A stretch of 64,000 nucleotides of DNA, taken from NCBI RefSeq assembly GCF_900155965.1, contig NZ_FTMG01000023.1:1-64000 (forward strand), given 5' to 3'. Shown here one piece after another: positions 9,101 through 17,104 of the stretch. Origin of the DNA: Mucilaginibacter lappiensis. Its GTDB lineage: Bacteria; Bacteroidota; Bacteroidia; Sphingobacteriales; Sphingobacteriaceae. The translations under genes were made by a program, and so were the position numbers. Numbering within the stretch: position 1 is the stretch's first letter; the number at the start of each line of letters is the position of its first letter. The notes beneath the pieces were generated by a model. That model did not search any database. It saw nothing but the letters and a program-made list of their open reading frames with translations, and was not told the origin of the DNA.

Positions 9101-10228
9101 GTGAGAGTTAAAGTAGTTCTTTTTACGCAAATCTTAAACTATTTGTTAATACTCATGGTAACAACTGCTGGCGCTGTTGCAAAAAGTAGTCCAAAAATCC
9201 AGCAATCTCGTTTGCAGGCTTTTAAACGGGCGCAAAGCCTTGATCACGGTATCAGTATTTCCTGGCTGGAGCAAACATGGGTTAAACAAACGTTTGCGGA
9301 AGAAGGTTTAAAAAGGAATGATCTGGAATTATTAAAAAAACTAGGCTTTAAAAGCATCAGGCTGCCCGTTGCTTTCCGATGGTTTGAAGAACAGCATATA
9401 CCCGATGAAGAAGTGTTCGGCCGGATTGACCAGGTGGTAAAACAATGCCATGATTACGGATTTAAACTGGTGATTGATTATCATTACGGAAAGTTAAATG
9501 ATACCAATTATTTGGTGGAAACACCTATAATTATTAAGCGCTGGTTAAAAATAGTAAAACGTTATACTCATACCAGCGCCAATGATGTTTTTTTTGAATT
9601 ATATAATGAACCGCCCCGAATTGACCCCAAAGTGTGGAAAGATGCGGCTTACAATATGGTAAGCGCTATTCGCAAAATTGATAAAAAGCATACTTTGATC
9701 ATTGGTGCATCCAACTATAATAGTATTTACGAACTGAGCCGTTTTGTGCGCCTGGCCGACGAGAACATCATTTACACCTTTCATTTTTACGAACCCTTCT
9801 TTTTTACGCACCAGGGTGCAGCCTGGGTGGGCGACCAGGTAGCAACAACCGGGGTATCATTTCCTTATAGTGCGGAAAATTTTCCAGCCCTTAACCCAAA
9901 AGCCCGGGGTACCGATGGCGAACTCAATTATAATAAGTACAATAAAGATGGTAATGAGCAATCCATTAACGATAAGTTACAAATTGCAAAAAACTGGGCC
10001 AATAAATACGAGGTACCTATATTATGCGGCGAATATGGGGTTTATAATAAATATGCCGACCTGGACAGCCGCTGCCGCTACATTAAAGCCATGCGAACTG
10101 CTCTTAAACAACTACATATTCCTGGCATGCTTTGGGATTATAACGGATCGTTCTCTCTGTTTGCCGGTAAACCTGCAATTAACACTTTGCCGGCCTGCAT
10201 GAAAGATGCTATTGGCTATACGCCATAA
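9101..10228 (+). CDS. secreted GH5 endoglucanase
   Basis: A 375-residue family 5 glycoside hydrolase (cellulase-like TIM barrel). A hydrophobic leader covers about residues 1-28. Landmarks are SIRLPVAFRW, the acid/base Glu170 in FELYNEP, FHFYEP after strand 6, the nucleophile Glu311 in ILCGEYG, and the strand-8 Trp in MLWDYNG. The start is GTG at 9101, because an upstream ATG at 9071 meets a stop and the next in-frame ATG would cut the signal peptide. It diverges from the synthase operon. Cellulose-type loci often include such a glucanase, which trims or releases the nascent polymer, so this supports a beta-1,4-glucan-like product. Substrate remains inferred. Confidence 0.88.
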   Translation: MRVKVVLFTQILNYLLILMVTTAGAVAKSSPKIQQSRLQAFKRAQSLDHGISISWLEQTWVKQTFAEEGLKRNDLELLKKLGFKSIRLPVAFRWFEEQHIPDEEVFGRIDQVVKQCHDYGFKLVIDYHYGKLNDTNYLVETPIIIKRWLKIVKRYTHTSANDVFFELYNEPPRIDPKVWKDAAYNMVSAIRKIDKKHTLIIGASNYNSIYELSRFVRLADENIIYTFHFYEPFFFTHQGAAWVGDQVATTGVSFPYSAENFPALNPKARGTDGELNYNKYNKDGNEQSINDKLQIAKNWANKYEVPILCGEYGVYNKYADLDSRCRYIKAMRTALKQLHIPGMLWDYNGSFSLFAGKPAINTLPACMKDAIGYTP

Positions 10229-10239
10229 AGGTTTGAGAT

Positions 10240-10345
10240 GGAACAAGGATTCCGGGAACAAAGAGTAAGGACTAAAGAAACCAAGAGTAAATTTTTTTAT
10301 AATAAGGAATAAGTTCTTGTTCCTTGCTCCCAAAATCTTTACTCC
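10240..10345. repeat. imperfect palindrome built from GGAACAAGGA words
   Basis: The left half is rich in GGAACAAGGA, GGGAACAAAGAG and AGTAAGG. The right half contains TTCTTGTTCCTTGCTCCC and reads as the imperfect reverse complement. It lies between the GH5 and desaturase genes. The same words form another palindrome at 40905-41008. Confidence 0.65.
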
Positions 10346-10405
10346 AAAAAAAGCCCATTTACCGCTTGCGATGAAATCATTTAACATAATTATTCATTTA
10401 TTGAT

Positions 10406-10413
10406 TACCTTTG
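10406..10413 (+). promoter_or_regulatory. TAnnTTTG promoter -7 box of the desaturase gene
   Basis: TACCTTTG matches the Bacteroidota -7 consensus and lies 17 bases before ATG 10431. No convincing -33 TTTG partner was seen, so this is tentative. Confidence 0.4.
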
Positions 10414-10430
10414 TTGGGTAATATACTGTT

Positions 10431-11411
10431 ATGGAATTTTTTGAAGAAAAACGTCGGGAGGTTATGGAGCATATTGAAAAATATATGCTCGAAAAGATGT
10501 TTGAATATTTAAAGCCTGTTGATACCATTTGGCAACCATCTGATTTTTTACCCGACTCGACAAGAGATTCATTTTTCAGTGAAATAAAAGAATTGCAGGA
10601 AAGCGCCCAGGGTTTAAGTTATGACCTGATAGCCGTTTTAATTGGCGATACCATTACCGAAGAAGCCCTTCCTACTTATGAATCATGGCTCACCATGGTT
10701 GAAGGTGTAAATAAAAACGAAGAAGGCGGCTGGATGAAATGGACCCGTCATTGGACCAGTGAAGAAAACCGTCATGGTGATCTGCTCAACAAATACCTTT
10801 ACCTGTCTGGCCGTGTTAACATGCGCATGATGGAGGTATCCACCCAGTACCTGATTGCAGATGGTTTTGACATCGGTACCGGAACCGATCCGTATCGTAA
10901 TTTTATATATACCTCGTTCCAGGAACTGGCTACCAATGTATCGCACAGGCGTGTGGCCTCACAGGCTAAAAAAGATGGTGATACGTTGCTGTCAAAAATG
11001 TGTGGTGTTATTGCCGGCGACGAAGCCCGTCATGCTAAAGCTTATAAATACTTTATCGAAAAAATATTTGAGGTTGATCCGAGCGAAGCGATGATTGCTT
11101 TTGAGGATATGATGCGCAAAAAGATTGTAATGCCTGCTCACTTCCTGCGTGAAGTAGGTTTAAAAGTTGGTCAAACTTTTGGTCACTTTACAGATGCCGC
11201 CCAGCGCCTGGGTATATACACCGCTATTGATTATGTGGATATACTGAAAGAGCTGATTGAAGACTGGCATATTGAAAGTACTATCGACTTGAACGAAGCC
11301 GGTGAAAAAGCCCGAGATTATATCATGAACCTGCCATCGCGCCTGCTGCGTGTTGCCGAACGCATGAAAAACCCCATGCTGGAATACAAATTCAGCTGGA
11401 TACATGGATAA
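10431..11411 (+). CDS. acyl-[acyl-carrier-protein] desaturase
   Basis: A 326-residue soluble ferritin-like di-iron desaturase that puts a cis double bond (usually delta-9) into acyl-ACP to make monounsaturated membrane lipids. Two carboxylate/His iron motifs are visible: EENRHG (111-116) and DEARHAKAY (about residue 199). The length fits the family. ATG 10431 follows a TAnnTTTG box, and a strong terminator follows the stop, so it is a monocistronic unit. No membrane helix is present, which separates it from the integral acyl-lipid desaturases. Electron donors such as ferredoxin are not encoded nearby. Confidence 0.92.
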   Translation: MEFFEEKRREVMEHIEKYMLEKMFEYLKPVDTIWQPSDFLPDSTRDSFFSEIKELQESAQGLSYDLIAVLIGDTITEEALPTYESWLTMVEGVNKNEEGGWMKWTRHWTSEENRHGDLLNKYLYLSGRVNMRMMEVSTQYLIADGFDIGTGTDPYRNFIYTSFQELATNVSHRRVASQAKKDGDTLLSKMCGVIAGDEARHAKAYKYFIEKIFEVDPSEAMIAFEDMMRKKIVMPAHFLREVGLKVGQTFGHFTDAAQRLGIYTAIDYVDILKELIEDWHIESTIDLNEAGEKARDYIMNLPSRLLRVAERMKNPMLEYKFSWIHG

Positions 11412-11433
11412 ATTTTCCTTATCAGAAAATATT

Positions 11434-11467
11434 AACAAAGGCGCCTGATCGGGCGCCTTTGTTGTTT
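11434..11467 (+). terminator. rho-independent terminator after the desaturase
   Basis: A perfect 12-bp stem, AACAAAGGCGCC (11434-11445) and GGCGCCTTTGTT (11452-11463), is followed by GTTTT. Confidence 0.9.
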
Positions 11468-11491
11468 TAGTGGGCTATGATAAAATATCCA

Positions 11492-11601
11492 TGTCATTTC
11501 TAACGATAGTGAGAAACTATCTCTTGAACAGAGTGAAAAATCTTTTGCAGGTAATAAGCCCGGCGCAAAAGATTTCTCCTTGTTCCTCGTTCGAAATGAC
11601 A
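11492..11601. repeat. REP-like palindrome with TGTCATTTC/GAAATGACA ends
   Basis: The ends TGTCATTTC and GAAATGACA are exact reverse complements about 110 bp apart. An inner pair (AAAAATCTTTTGC / GCAAAAGATTTCTCC) continues the stem. It is the first of three different palindromes packed between the desaturase terminator and the MscS gene. This stretch (11468-11822) has no gene. Confidence 0.75.
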
Positions 11602-11619
11602 ACAGTGCGTGGAAAGGCC

Positions 11620-11692
11620 TGTCACTCTGAGCTTGTCGAAGAGTGGGCGCAGAGGCCTGCCCACCATGCTTCGACGGGGCTCAGCATGACAC
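11620..11692. repeat. REP-like palindrome, GAGCTTGTCGAAG type
   Basis: The arms CCTGTCACTCTGAGCTTGTC and GCTTCGACGGGGCTCAGCAT form a stem around a GGGC..GCCC centre. A close relative lies at 46256-46330. Confidence 0.8.
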
Positions 11693-11722
11693 CCTTTTTT
11701 CGGTCTCAAAATAAAAAAGTGA

Positions 11723-11817
11723 AGTCATCCTGAACTTGTTTCAGGATCCCTCAGGACAGGTTAACCTTCCTATTGTACACCTTACATATGGGATGCCGAA
11801 ACAAGTTCGGCATGACT
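11723..11817. repeat. REP-like palindrome, GAACTTGTTTC type
   Basis: The left arm AGTCATCCTGAACTTGTTTC and the right arm GAAACAAGTTCGGCATGACT are reverse complements with two mismatches, about 55 bp apart. It abuts the end of the MscS gene. Confidence 0.8.
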
Positions 11818-11822
11818 GGAGG

Positions 11823-13427
11823 TTATTTATCCACCTTAAACCCAGGCTTTTTATAGCCTTCCGGAACATAACCATCCGGAATCTGGATGTGGTTGCCATC
11901 GCGCAGGGCAAAATAATTCGGCGACATGATCTCTACACCAGCTTCGTTAAACTTATCCTGTATATTCTGGTGCAGACGGGAATAGAGTACCGCCATCTGG
12001 TTGGATAAGGCCGTGTAGGCATTCAATTGATAGGCCACATTAAAATCATTCAGCCCGGTTTGCAATACGAATGGTTTATGCTCGGTCAATACACCATCGG
12101 TAGCTTCGGCCGCGCTGATGAGCAGGTTATGCACCGTTTGCCAGGGTACATCGTAACCAATGGTTATGGTAGTATTGAGTATTAGTCCCATGGTTTTGGC
12201 TACAGTGCTGTAATTGGTGGTATGCCCGCTTAATATGGTAGCGTTTGGTATGGTGATATCCTCGTTTTTAATGGTGCGCAGGCGGGTTACCAGCAGGTTT
12301 TTCTCTACCACATCACCTATCACATCGCCCACCTTTATACGGTCGCCAATTTTGTAGGGGCGCATATAGGTGAGCACAATGCCCGATACCATATTGGATA
12401 TAGCCGATGATGAACCTAGTGAAAACAAGATCCCCAGAAACACCGTTACCCCCTGGAAAACTTTGGAATCGGAACCCGGTAAATAGGGGAATATCACCAC
12501 AAACATAAAAGCGAACAGCAACACCCTGATAATATTATAGGTAGGCATGGCCCATTCCGGGTAAAAACCGCTGAGGGTGATGGCACCCAGGGCAATTTCG
12601 TTGGCGATGAATTTTACCAGTTTTACGATATACCGGGTAACTATATAAATTACGGCAATAGTAAGCAGGTTGGGTATGTAGTGCACAATGGCCAGTACTA
12701 TACTCTTAAAAGGATTAACAATATAACCGAGCAATTGTACCGCTATAGGTTTTGATGATGGAAAAATAAAAAACAATACAGGCAGGGCCATGTAAACCAG
12801 CAAAATGATGAGTATAAATCGCCCGATGCGTAGCAAGCCGGTAACCACAGGCAGCAAACGTTTGGCATAGGCAACGGGGGCGCCCTGCGCTGCCAGTTTG
12901 TCCATGCGGTTTTCCCAGGCTTTGAGCGTTTTAAGCTTTACCCACCGTGAACCCTTGTTTAATGCCCATATTAAAATAACCAGTAGTATTACCACAGCAA
13001 CGGCTTCCAGTATATTAATAACTACCTGTTTAGTGCTGCTATCAGAAAAATAATTACCCAGTTTCTTTTTCAGGATGACCAGGTAACTGGCTGCTAGCTG
13101 TGGGCGATTAAGCTCGGTGAAGGTTGCATCCTTATTATTAACGGCCAGGATAATTTGCGAATTGTAGGAGATCACCGAAATAGATGTGTCGTTTTTTAAG
13201 GTGAGGGAGTCGGGGTTAAAATCAATTCGGTTAACCAGTTCCTCAATGCGTTTGGTTACTACCTGGGCCCGCTCAGCCGGTTCAAACAAACCCTGACCGG
13301 TGTAAAAGGTAAAAAGCGTATCCCGACCGATAATAACCGGGTAACCTTTGGTTTCAACGGGTTTTTGTGCCCGGACAGTAAAGGCAGCTAATAAAAACAG
13401 AATTAAGATGTAATAACTTTTAGGCAT
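11823..13427 (-). CDS. MscS-family mechanosensitive channel with periplasmic N-terminus
   Basis: A 534-residue inner-membrane channel. A signal peptide ends near residue 20 (VRA/Q), a periplasmic domain follows to about 130, and then come five helices (about 138-158, 190-225, 240-275 and 290-330). The MscS core begins at the pore helix rich in Gly/Ala/Ser (LGSSSAISNMVSGIVL). The beta domain follows with MRPYKIGDRIKVGD, VTRLRTIKNEDITIPN and a C-terminal alpha/beta domain. It releases solutes on hypo-osmotic shock. It is larger than E. coli MscS because of the added N-terminal domain. The gene is monocistronic, flanked by REP-like palindromes downstream. Confidence 0.9.
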   Translation of the reverse strand: MPKSYYILILFLLAAFTVRAQKPVETKGYPVIIGRDTLFTFYTGQGLFEPAERAQVVTKRIEELVNRIDFNPDSLTLKNDTSISVISYNSQIILAVNNKDATFTELNRPQLAASYLVILKKKLGNYFSDSSTKQVVINILEAVAVVILLVILIWALNKGSRWVKLKTLKAWENRMDKLAAQGAPVAYAKRLLPVVTGLLRIGRFILIILLVYMALPVLFFIFPSSKPIAVQLLGYIVNPFKSIVLAIVHYIPNLLTIAVIYIVTRYIVKLVKFIANEIALGAITLSGFYPEWAMPTYNIIRVLLFAFMFVVIFPYLPGSDSKVFQGVTVFLGILFSLGSSSAISNMVSGIVLTYMRPYKIGDRIKVGDVIGDVVEKNLLVTRLRTIKNEDITIPNATILSGHTTNYSTVAKTMGLILNTTITIGYDVPWQTVHNLLISAAEATDGVLTEHKPFVLQTGLNDFNVAYQLNAYTALSNQMAVLYSRLHQNIQDKFNEAGVEIMSPNYFALRDGNHIQIPDGYVPEGYKKPGFKVDK

Positions 13428-13552
13428 AACAGGTAGATTTTCTGTTAAAGCTAAAAATTATATTTCAATTCTTTTTAACCTTCCAGTAACAAGCGGCTGT
13501 ATGGTTTATTATGATATTAAACCGATATTTAAAGCGCGGGAAAACGTGATTA

Positions 13553-13849
13553 ATGAATATACATCGCTATTTTGTTTATATAGTGGCCAATAAGGTGAAT
13601 ACTGTATTTTATATCGGTGTTACCAGTAATTTAGAGCAACGGATATGGGAGCACAAACAAAAAATATACGAAGGTTTTACTGCCAAGTATGATTGCAGCA
13701 AGTTGGTATACTACGAGGAATACCAATGGATAGATGACGCCATTGCGCGTGAAAAGCAGCTTAAAGCAGGGTCACGGAAAAAGAAAATTGATTTAATACT
13801 CACTGAAAATCCCTCATGGAGCGATTTAAGCAGCGAATGGTATAACTAA
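13553..13849 (+). CDS. GIY-YIG nuclease family protein (YhbQ/UPF0213-like)
   Basis: A 98-residue stand-alone GIY-YIG domain. The two short strands read VYIVA and FYIGVTSNLEQRIWEHK, with the Arg of the active site in LEQRIWEH and a downstream Glu in AIAREKQLKAG. Such small proteins are common in Bacteroidota in many copies. Nuclease activity on nicked or structured DNA is known for some relatives. No DNA-binding domain is attached. ATG 13553 is the only sensible start. The gene sits next to a REP-like palindrome on its 3' side, which may be chance. Confidence 0.88.
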   Translation: MNIHRYFVYIVANKVNTVFYIGVTSNLEQRIWEHKQKIYEGFTAKYDCSKLVYYEEYQWIDDAIAREKQLKAGSRKKKIDLILTENPSWSDLSSEWYN

Positions 13850-13870
13850 AAACTAAAACAAAACCCACCA

Positions 13871-13962
13871 TGTCATTGCGAGCGAAGCGTGGCAATCTCC
13901 TCGCGTTCTTATCAATGAGAATAGCTACGAGATTGCTTCGTCGTTCCTTCTCGCAATGACAT
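13871..13962. repeat. REP-like palindrome, TCATTGCGAG type
   Basis: The arms TGTCATTGCGAGCGAAGCGT and its imperfect complement ending TTCTCGCAATGACA enclose a second complementary pair (GGCAATCTC / GAGATTGC). It lies between the GIY-YIG and aldo/keto reductase genes. Half and degenerate copies appear at 33041-33129 and 45927-45957. Confidence 0.85.
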
Positions 13963-14000
13963 GGTGTGATAATAAAGAGATATAATATAATCAAAACACC

Positions 14001-15020
14001 ATGAATTACAAATTACTGGGCCGTTCGGGCCTTAAAGTTTCAGAATTATGTTTAGGCACCATGGGCTTTGGCACCGAAGCCGGATGGGGAGCAGATAAGG
14101 ATACCAGCTTTGCCATTATGGATGCCTATGCCAAGGCCGGCGGCAACTTTTTGGATACAGCCAATATTTACAAATTGGGTACGAGCGAAAAGATCATCGG
14201 CGAGTACCTGGGCAATCACGATCGCGATTATTTTGTGCTGGCTACCAAATACACGCTGAAGGATAATACCACCAACCCCAACGCATCGGGCAATAGCCGT
14301 AAAAACATGATGCGCAGCGTAGAGGAAAGCCTCAAACGTTTAAAAACCGACTTTATCGATGTACTTTACCTGCACATCTGGGACGATATAACCCCCATAG
14401 ACGAAGTACTGCGTGGCATGGACGACTTGATTAAACAGGGTAAAATAAACTATGCCGCCATCAGCGATACCCCCGCCTGGGTGGTAGCGAAGGGTAATAC
14501 CCTGGCCGAACTGATGGGCTGGAGCCAGTTTATCGCCTTACAGGTAGAATACAGTTTGCTGGCCCGCACCGCCGAGCGTGAGCTGATACCCATGGCCAAA
14601 CATTTTGGCATGACGGTAACTCCATGGGCGCCTTTAGCCGGCGGGGCTTTAACAGGTAAATATCTAAAAGGCGATAAGGGGCGTATTAAACCCGAAAGCA
14701 AACGTTTGGATAGCAGGAGCAAAGCGATAACCAAAGTAGTGATGGAGATTGCCAAGGAACTGGGTGTATCAGAAAGCCATGTGGCCCTAAACTGGACCCG
14801 TCAGCAGGGTTTTTCGTGCATTCCGATAGTAGGTGCCACTAAAGTTGATCAGTTACTCGATAACCTTAAAACGGTAGAGGTTGCCCTGAACAACGATCAG
14901 CTAAAAAGATTAAACGATGCCAGTGCCATCGAGCTTGGTTTCCCCGGCGACTTCTTCCAGGAAGACGGTGTAAAACTGAATAGTTTCGGAGGATTTTATG
15001 ATAGGGTGGAGAAGAGGTAA
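14001..15020 (+). CDS. aldo/keto reductase
   Basis: A 339-residue NADPH-dependent aldo/keto reductase of the YajO/Tas-like group (TIM barrel). The catalytic tetrad is present: Asp52 and Tyr57 in FLDTANIY, Lys83 in LATKYTL and His125 in LYLHIWD. The N-terminal strand pair (YKLLGRSGLKVSELCLGTM) and the C-terminal cofactor loop (IPIVGATKVDQL) are typical. Substrate cannot be read from sequence. The gene is flanked by REP-like palindromes on both sides and appears monocistronic. Confidence 0.92.
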   Translation: MNYKLLGRSGLKVSELCLGTMGFGTEAGWGADKDTSFAIMDAYAKAGGNFLDTANIYKLGTSEKIIGEYLGNHDRDYFVLATKYTLKDNTTNPNASGNSRKNMMRSVEESLKRLKTDFIDVLYLHIWDDITPIDEVLRGMDDLIKQGKINYAAISDTPAWVVAKGNTLAELMGWSQFIALQVEYSLLARTAERELIPMAKHFGMTVTPWAPLAGGALTGKYLKGDKGRIKPESKRLDSRSKAITKVVMEIAKELGVSESHVALNWTRQQGFSCIPIVGATKVDQLLDNLKTVEVALNNDQLKRLNDASAIELGFPGDFFQEDGVKLNSFGGFYDRVEKR

Positions 15021-15093
15021 GAGTAGATGATTCACCGCGTCTGCGCTGCGCTGGACGACTCTGTTCGACTGCGGCGGAAAACGGGTGGAAACA

Positions 15094-15179
15094 AATTTGT
15101 CATGCTGAGGAACGAAGCATCTGTTGTTGAACTTTTCAATAGCAGAATAGATCCTTCGCTTCGCTCAGGATGACAAATG
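15094..15179. repeat. REP-like palindrome, GTCATGCTGAGGAACGAAGC type
   Basis: The left arm (TTTGTCATGCTGAGGAACGA then AGCATCT) and the right arm (AGATCC then TTCGCTTCGCTCAGGATGAC) are imperfect complements about 35 bp apart. Related copies occur at 48617-48696 and 53806-53886. Confidence 0.85.
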
Positions 15180-15205
15180 ATTTATCCTTTTTGATCTCCA
15201 CCAAA

Positions 15206-15480
15206 ATTTTCGTATATTTATATAAATCCAAACAGCCCGGCTTTCATCCCAGAAAGCCGGGCTGTTTAGTTAAGGAAAAATAAGGCTAAAAACCGATAGT
15301 TTAGTATGTAGTTATTTGAATATCAATAAATTAATACTTTTTAAAGTTTTTAAAATTCATTAAAATCGTGTTGAAATTTGTTAAAAAGTGTTAAAATGAG
15401 GGTTTTACGAGTGTTTTTGAGCCCATTTTACCCTGTTTTGAGCAGAAAAGTGTTAAAATTTAAGGTTTAAAAAGTTTTTG
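15206..15480. repeat. two-copy conserved element, copy A: GC hairpin plus phased A-tracts
   Basis: A 275-bp noncoding block homologous end to end, in the same orientation, to 58745-59021. It opens with TTTTCGTAT, then the hairpin AACAGCCCGGCTTT / AAAGCCGGGCTGTTT (terminator-like), then a conserved AT-rich tract. In that tract A-runs recur every 9-12 bp (TTAAAG, TAAAA, TAAAA, TGAAA, GTTAAAAA, GTTAAAA). It ends TTTAAAAAGTTTTTG, 10 bp before the stop of the DUF4846 gene. No open frame is present. Function is unknown; candidates are a curved-DNA site, a small RNA locus or a non-autonomous element. Confidence 0.8.
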
Positions 15481-15490
15481 GCAGTAGCGA

Positions 15491-16252
15491 TCAATCAAAG
15501 CGTTTCAGATAGTCTTTGCTGATCAGCTCGCCGTAAGGAATGCTGCTTTTCCTTTCGAGACTAAACCAGGGATCGCCATTATCCTGAAGTACCTGAATAT
15601 TCTGGGCAGGCATAAAACTTTGTGCCAGCAGGAATTTTTTATAATGGCGGGCATCTTCTACCACATCCAACACAACAAAACAATGCCCCGGCGAACCACC
15701 CCTGATAAATACATCCCCGGTTTTAAGCTGATCAGGATTGTTCACCTTTTTGAGTTCTTTTTGTAATGACAAAGTGCCCGCATAGCTAAAAACCAGGTTC
15801 ATATAGCGGAGGAAGTTGGGATAACTATAATCCTTTTTGGCTTTTAACACCCAGTGATTGTTGCTATAGCGGTAGCCATCGGCATAGTGCACAAAATCGC
15901 ACTTAAAGCCGCTGGTAAAGTTGAAAGCGATGGCCTTGTAGTTCTTTTGCTGATACAGGTATTCGCCGCGCAGACGCATTACAGCATCGGCGCATTGCTG
16001 CAAATCCTGGGTGCCTACGCTCATATCTACAATGGCTGCCGTATACAGATTGGTGCGGGCAATATCTCCTTTGTAGGTACGTGCGGGGGTACCCACAGGT
16101 TTAAGCGGAAGTTTCAGCAGCCAGGCTCCAAAAGTACCTGGTAATACAGCCTCCTGCCGAAAACTTGCCGGGGTTTTAAACCGGCTTAAAACATTGTCTG
16201 TTTTTGCACTGCCTGCGAGCAGGAATGATAACAGCAGGAGAATAGATTTCAT
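15491..16252 (-). CDS. DUF4846 domain-containing secreted protein
   Basis: A 253-residue protein with a short signal peptide (about 1-16), matching the DUF4846 family, whose function is not known. Family landmarks I recognise are the AYTAAIVDMSVGTQDLQQCADA-like segment (Asp and Gln/Cys), LRGEYL, the FVHYADGYRY stretch, the segment GDVFIRGGSPGHCFVVLDV, and LAQSFMPAQNIQVL near the end. It overlaps the upstream M23 peptidase gene by four bases (ATGA), so the two are translationally coupled. The pairing suggests a role at the cell envelope. DUF4846 has conserved His/Cys that could be catalytic, but this is not established. Confidence 0.85.
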   Translation of the reverse strand: MKSILLLLSFLLAGSAKTDNVLSRFKTPASFRQEAVLPGTFGAWLLKLPLKPVGTPARTYKGDIARTNLYTAAIVDMSVGTQDLQQCADAVMRLRGEYLYQQKNYKAIAFNFTSGFKCDFVHYADGYRYSNNHWVLKAKKDYSYPNFLRYMNLVFSYAGTLSLQKELKKVNNPDQLKTGDVFIRGGSPGHCFVVLDVVEDARHYKKFLLAQSFMPAQNIQVLQDNGDPWFSLERKSSIPYGELISKDYLKRFD

Positions 16253-16959
16253 ATAGTTTTGGCTTTTTTCAACTGTAAATAAGGGTTATAGGGTACGGGC
16301 ATATCATCGACTAACTTAAACGCCGAAAAATGCAGGTGGGTAGGTGACCGTTTTTTGAAAGCATTGTAACCCGTACGACCAACCTCCGCAATCTTTTGGC
16401 CCTGTTTTACTTCGTCGCCGGGTTTTACAAAAATGGCCTGGTTGTGGGCATAATAGGTAATGATATTTTGTGCCGGATGATATATCCAGATGAATTTGCC
16501 GCCACGAAGTGTGCTTGTTGGCTCCCATTCGTTAGTGCAGGCTATCACAATACCGTCATCAACCACCAGCACATCAACGGGTTGATGGGTGCGATCATCT
16601 ACGCAGTCCTGGTTACGGTCATTAATGAAAATATCATGAGCTGGGTGTGCGGCGTGTTTGTTGCCATCCAGAAAATTGTAGCCCTTATCGGAGTACCCGT
16701 TGCCGTTGGTGCCACCTATGGCGTTGCTTTTATAGCCTTTAAGCGAGAACGTCCAACCAGATAAGGGGTGTTTATCACTGGCTTTTTTAAGTTGTTCTAT
16801 TAAAGGTTTGAATTGCGCGACAGCATCCTGTTTTTTTATGGAACCATTTAAAATAGCCGTATTTAAATTATTGATGTTGCTGCAAATGGTTTTGATATCC
16901 TGTGCGTTTGAAACAACAGATACACATAAAATACTAAGCAGCAGAATGATCTTTTTCAT
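16249..16959 (-). CDS. M23-family (LytM/LysM-type) peptidase
   Basis: A 236-residue secreted protein with a signal peptide to about residue 19 (SNA/Q). The zinc metallopeptidase fold spans about 95-225: HPAHDIF gives the His and Asp ligands, IYHPAQNIITYYAHN is the central strand pair, VKPGDEVKQGQKIAEVGRTG is the hallmark turn, and HLHFS gives the HxH motif. The usual LytM Gly-rich loop is replaced by a loop with NDRNQDCVDDRTHQP, a variant seen in Bacteroidota. It probably cuts peptidoglycan cross-links or is a LytM regulator. It is first in a two-gene operon with the DUF4846 gene (ATGA overlap). Confidence 0.88.
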   Translation of the reverse strand: MKKIILLLSILCVSVVSNAQDIKTICSNINNLNTAILNGSIKKQDAVAQFKPLIEQLKKASDKHPLSGWTFSLKGYKSNAIGGTNGNGYSDKGYNFLDGNKHAAHPAHDIFINDRNQDCVDDRTHQPVDVLVVDDGIVIACTNEWEPTSTLRGGKFIWIYHPAQNIITYYAHNQAIFVKPGDEVKQGQKIAEVGRTGYNAFKKRSPTHLHFSAFKLVDDMPVPYNPYLQLKKAKTI

Positions 16960-17104
16960 GAAGTTATAACCAGTTAAATCTATAGAAATTGTAAATGCCC
17001 AGGGAATTATTCACCAGGCGATTGTTTTTACAAATGTATTTTTCTTGTTGACAAACAATATGGCACTTTAATTTATTTATAATATTTAAAACAAAAACCT
17101 TAAC

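Noticed and set aside
11470..11733. Open frame across the REP-like cluster
   Set aside because: All of it is repeat sequence, and a frame on the other strand is equally open.
15206..15480. Small protein-coding gene in the two-copy element
   Set aside because: No frame is kept open in both copies.
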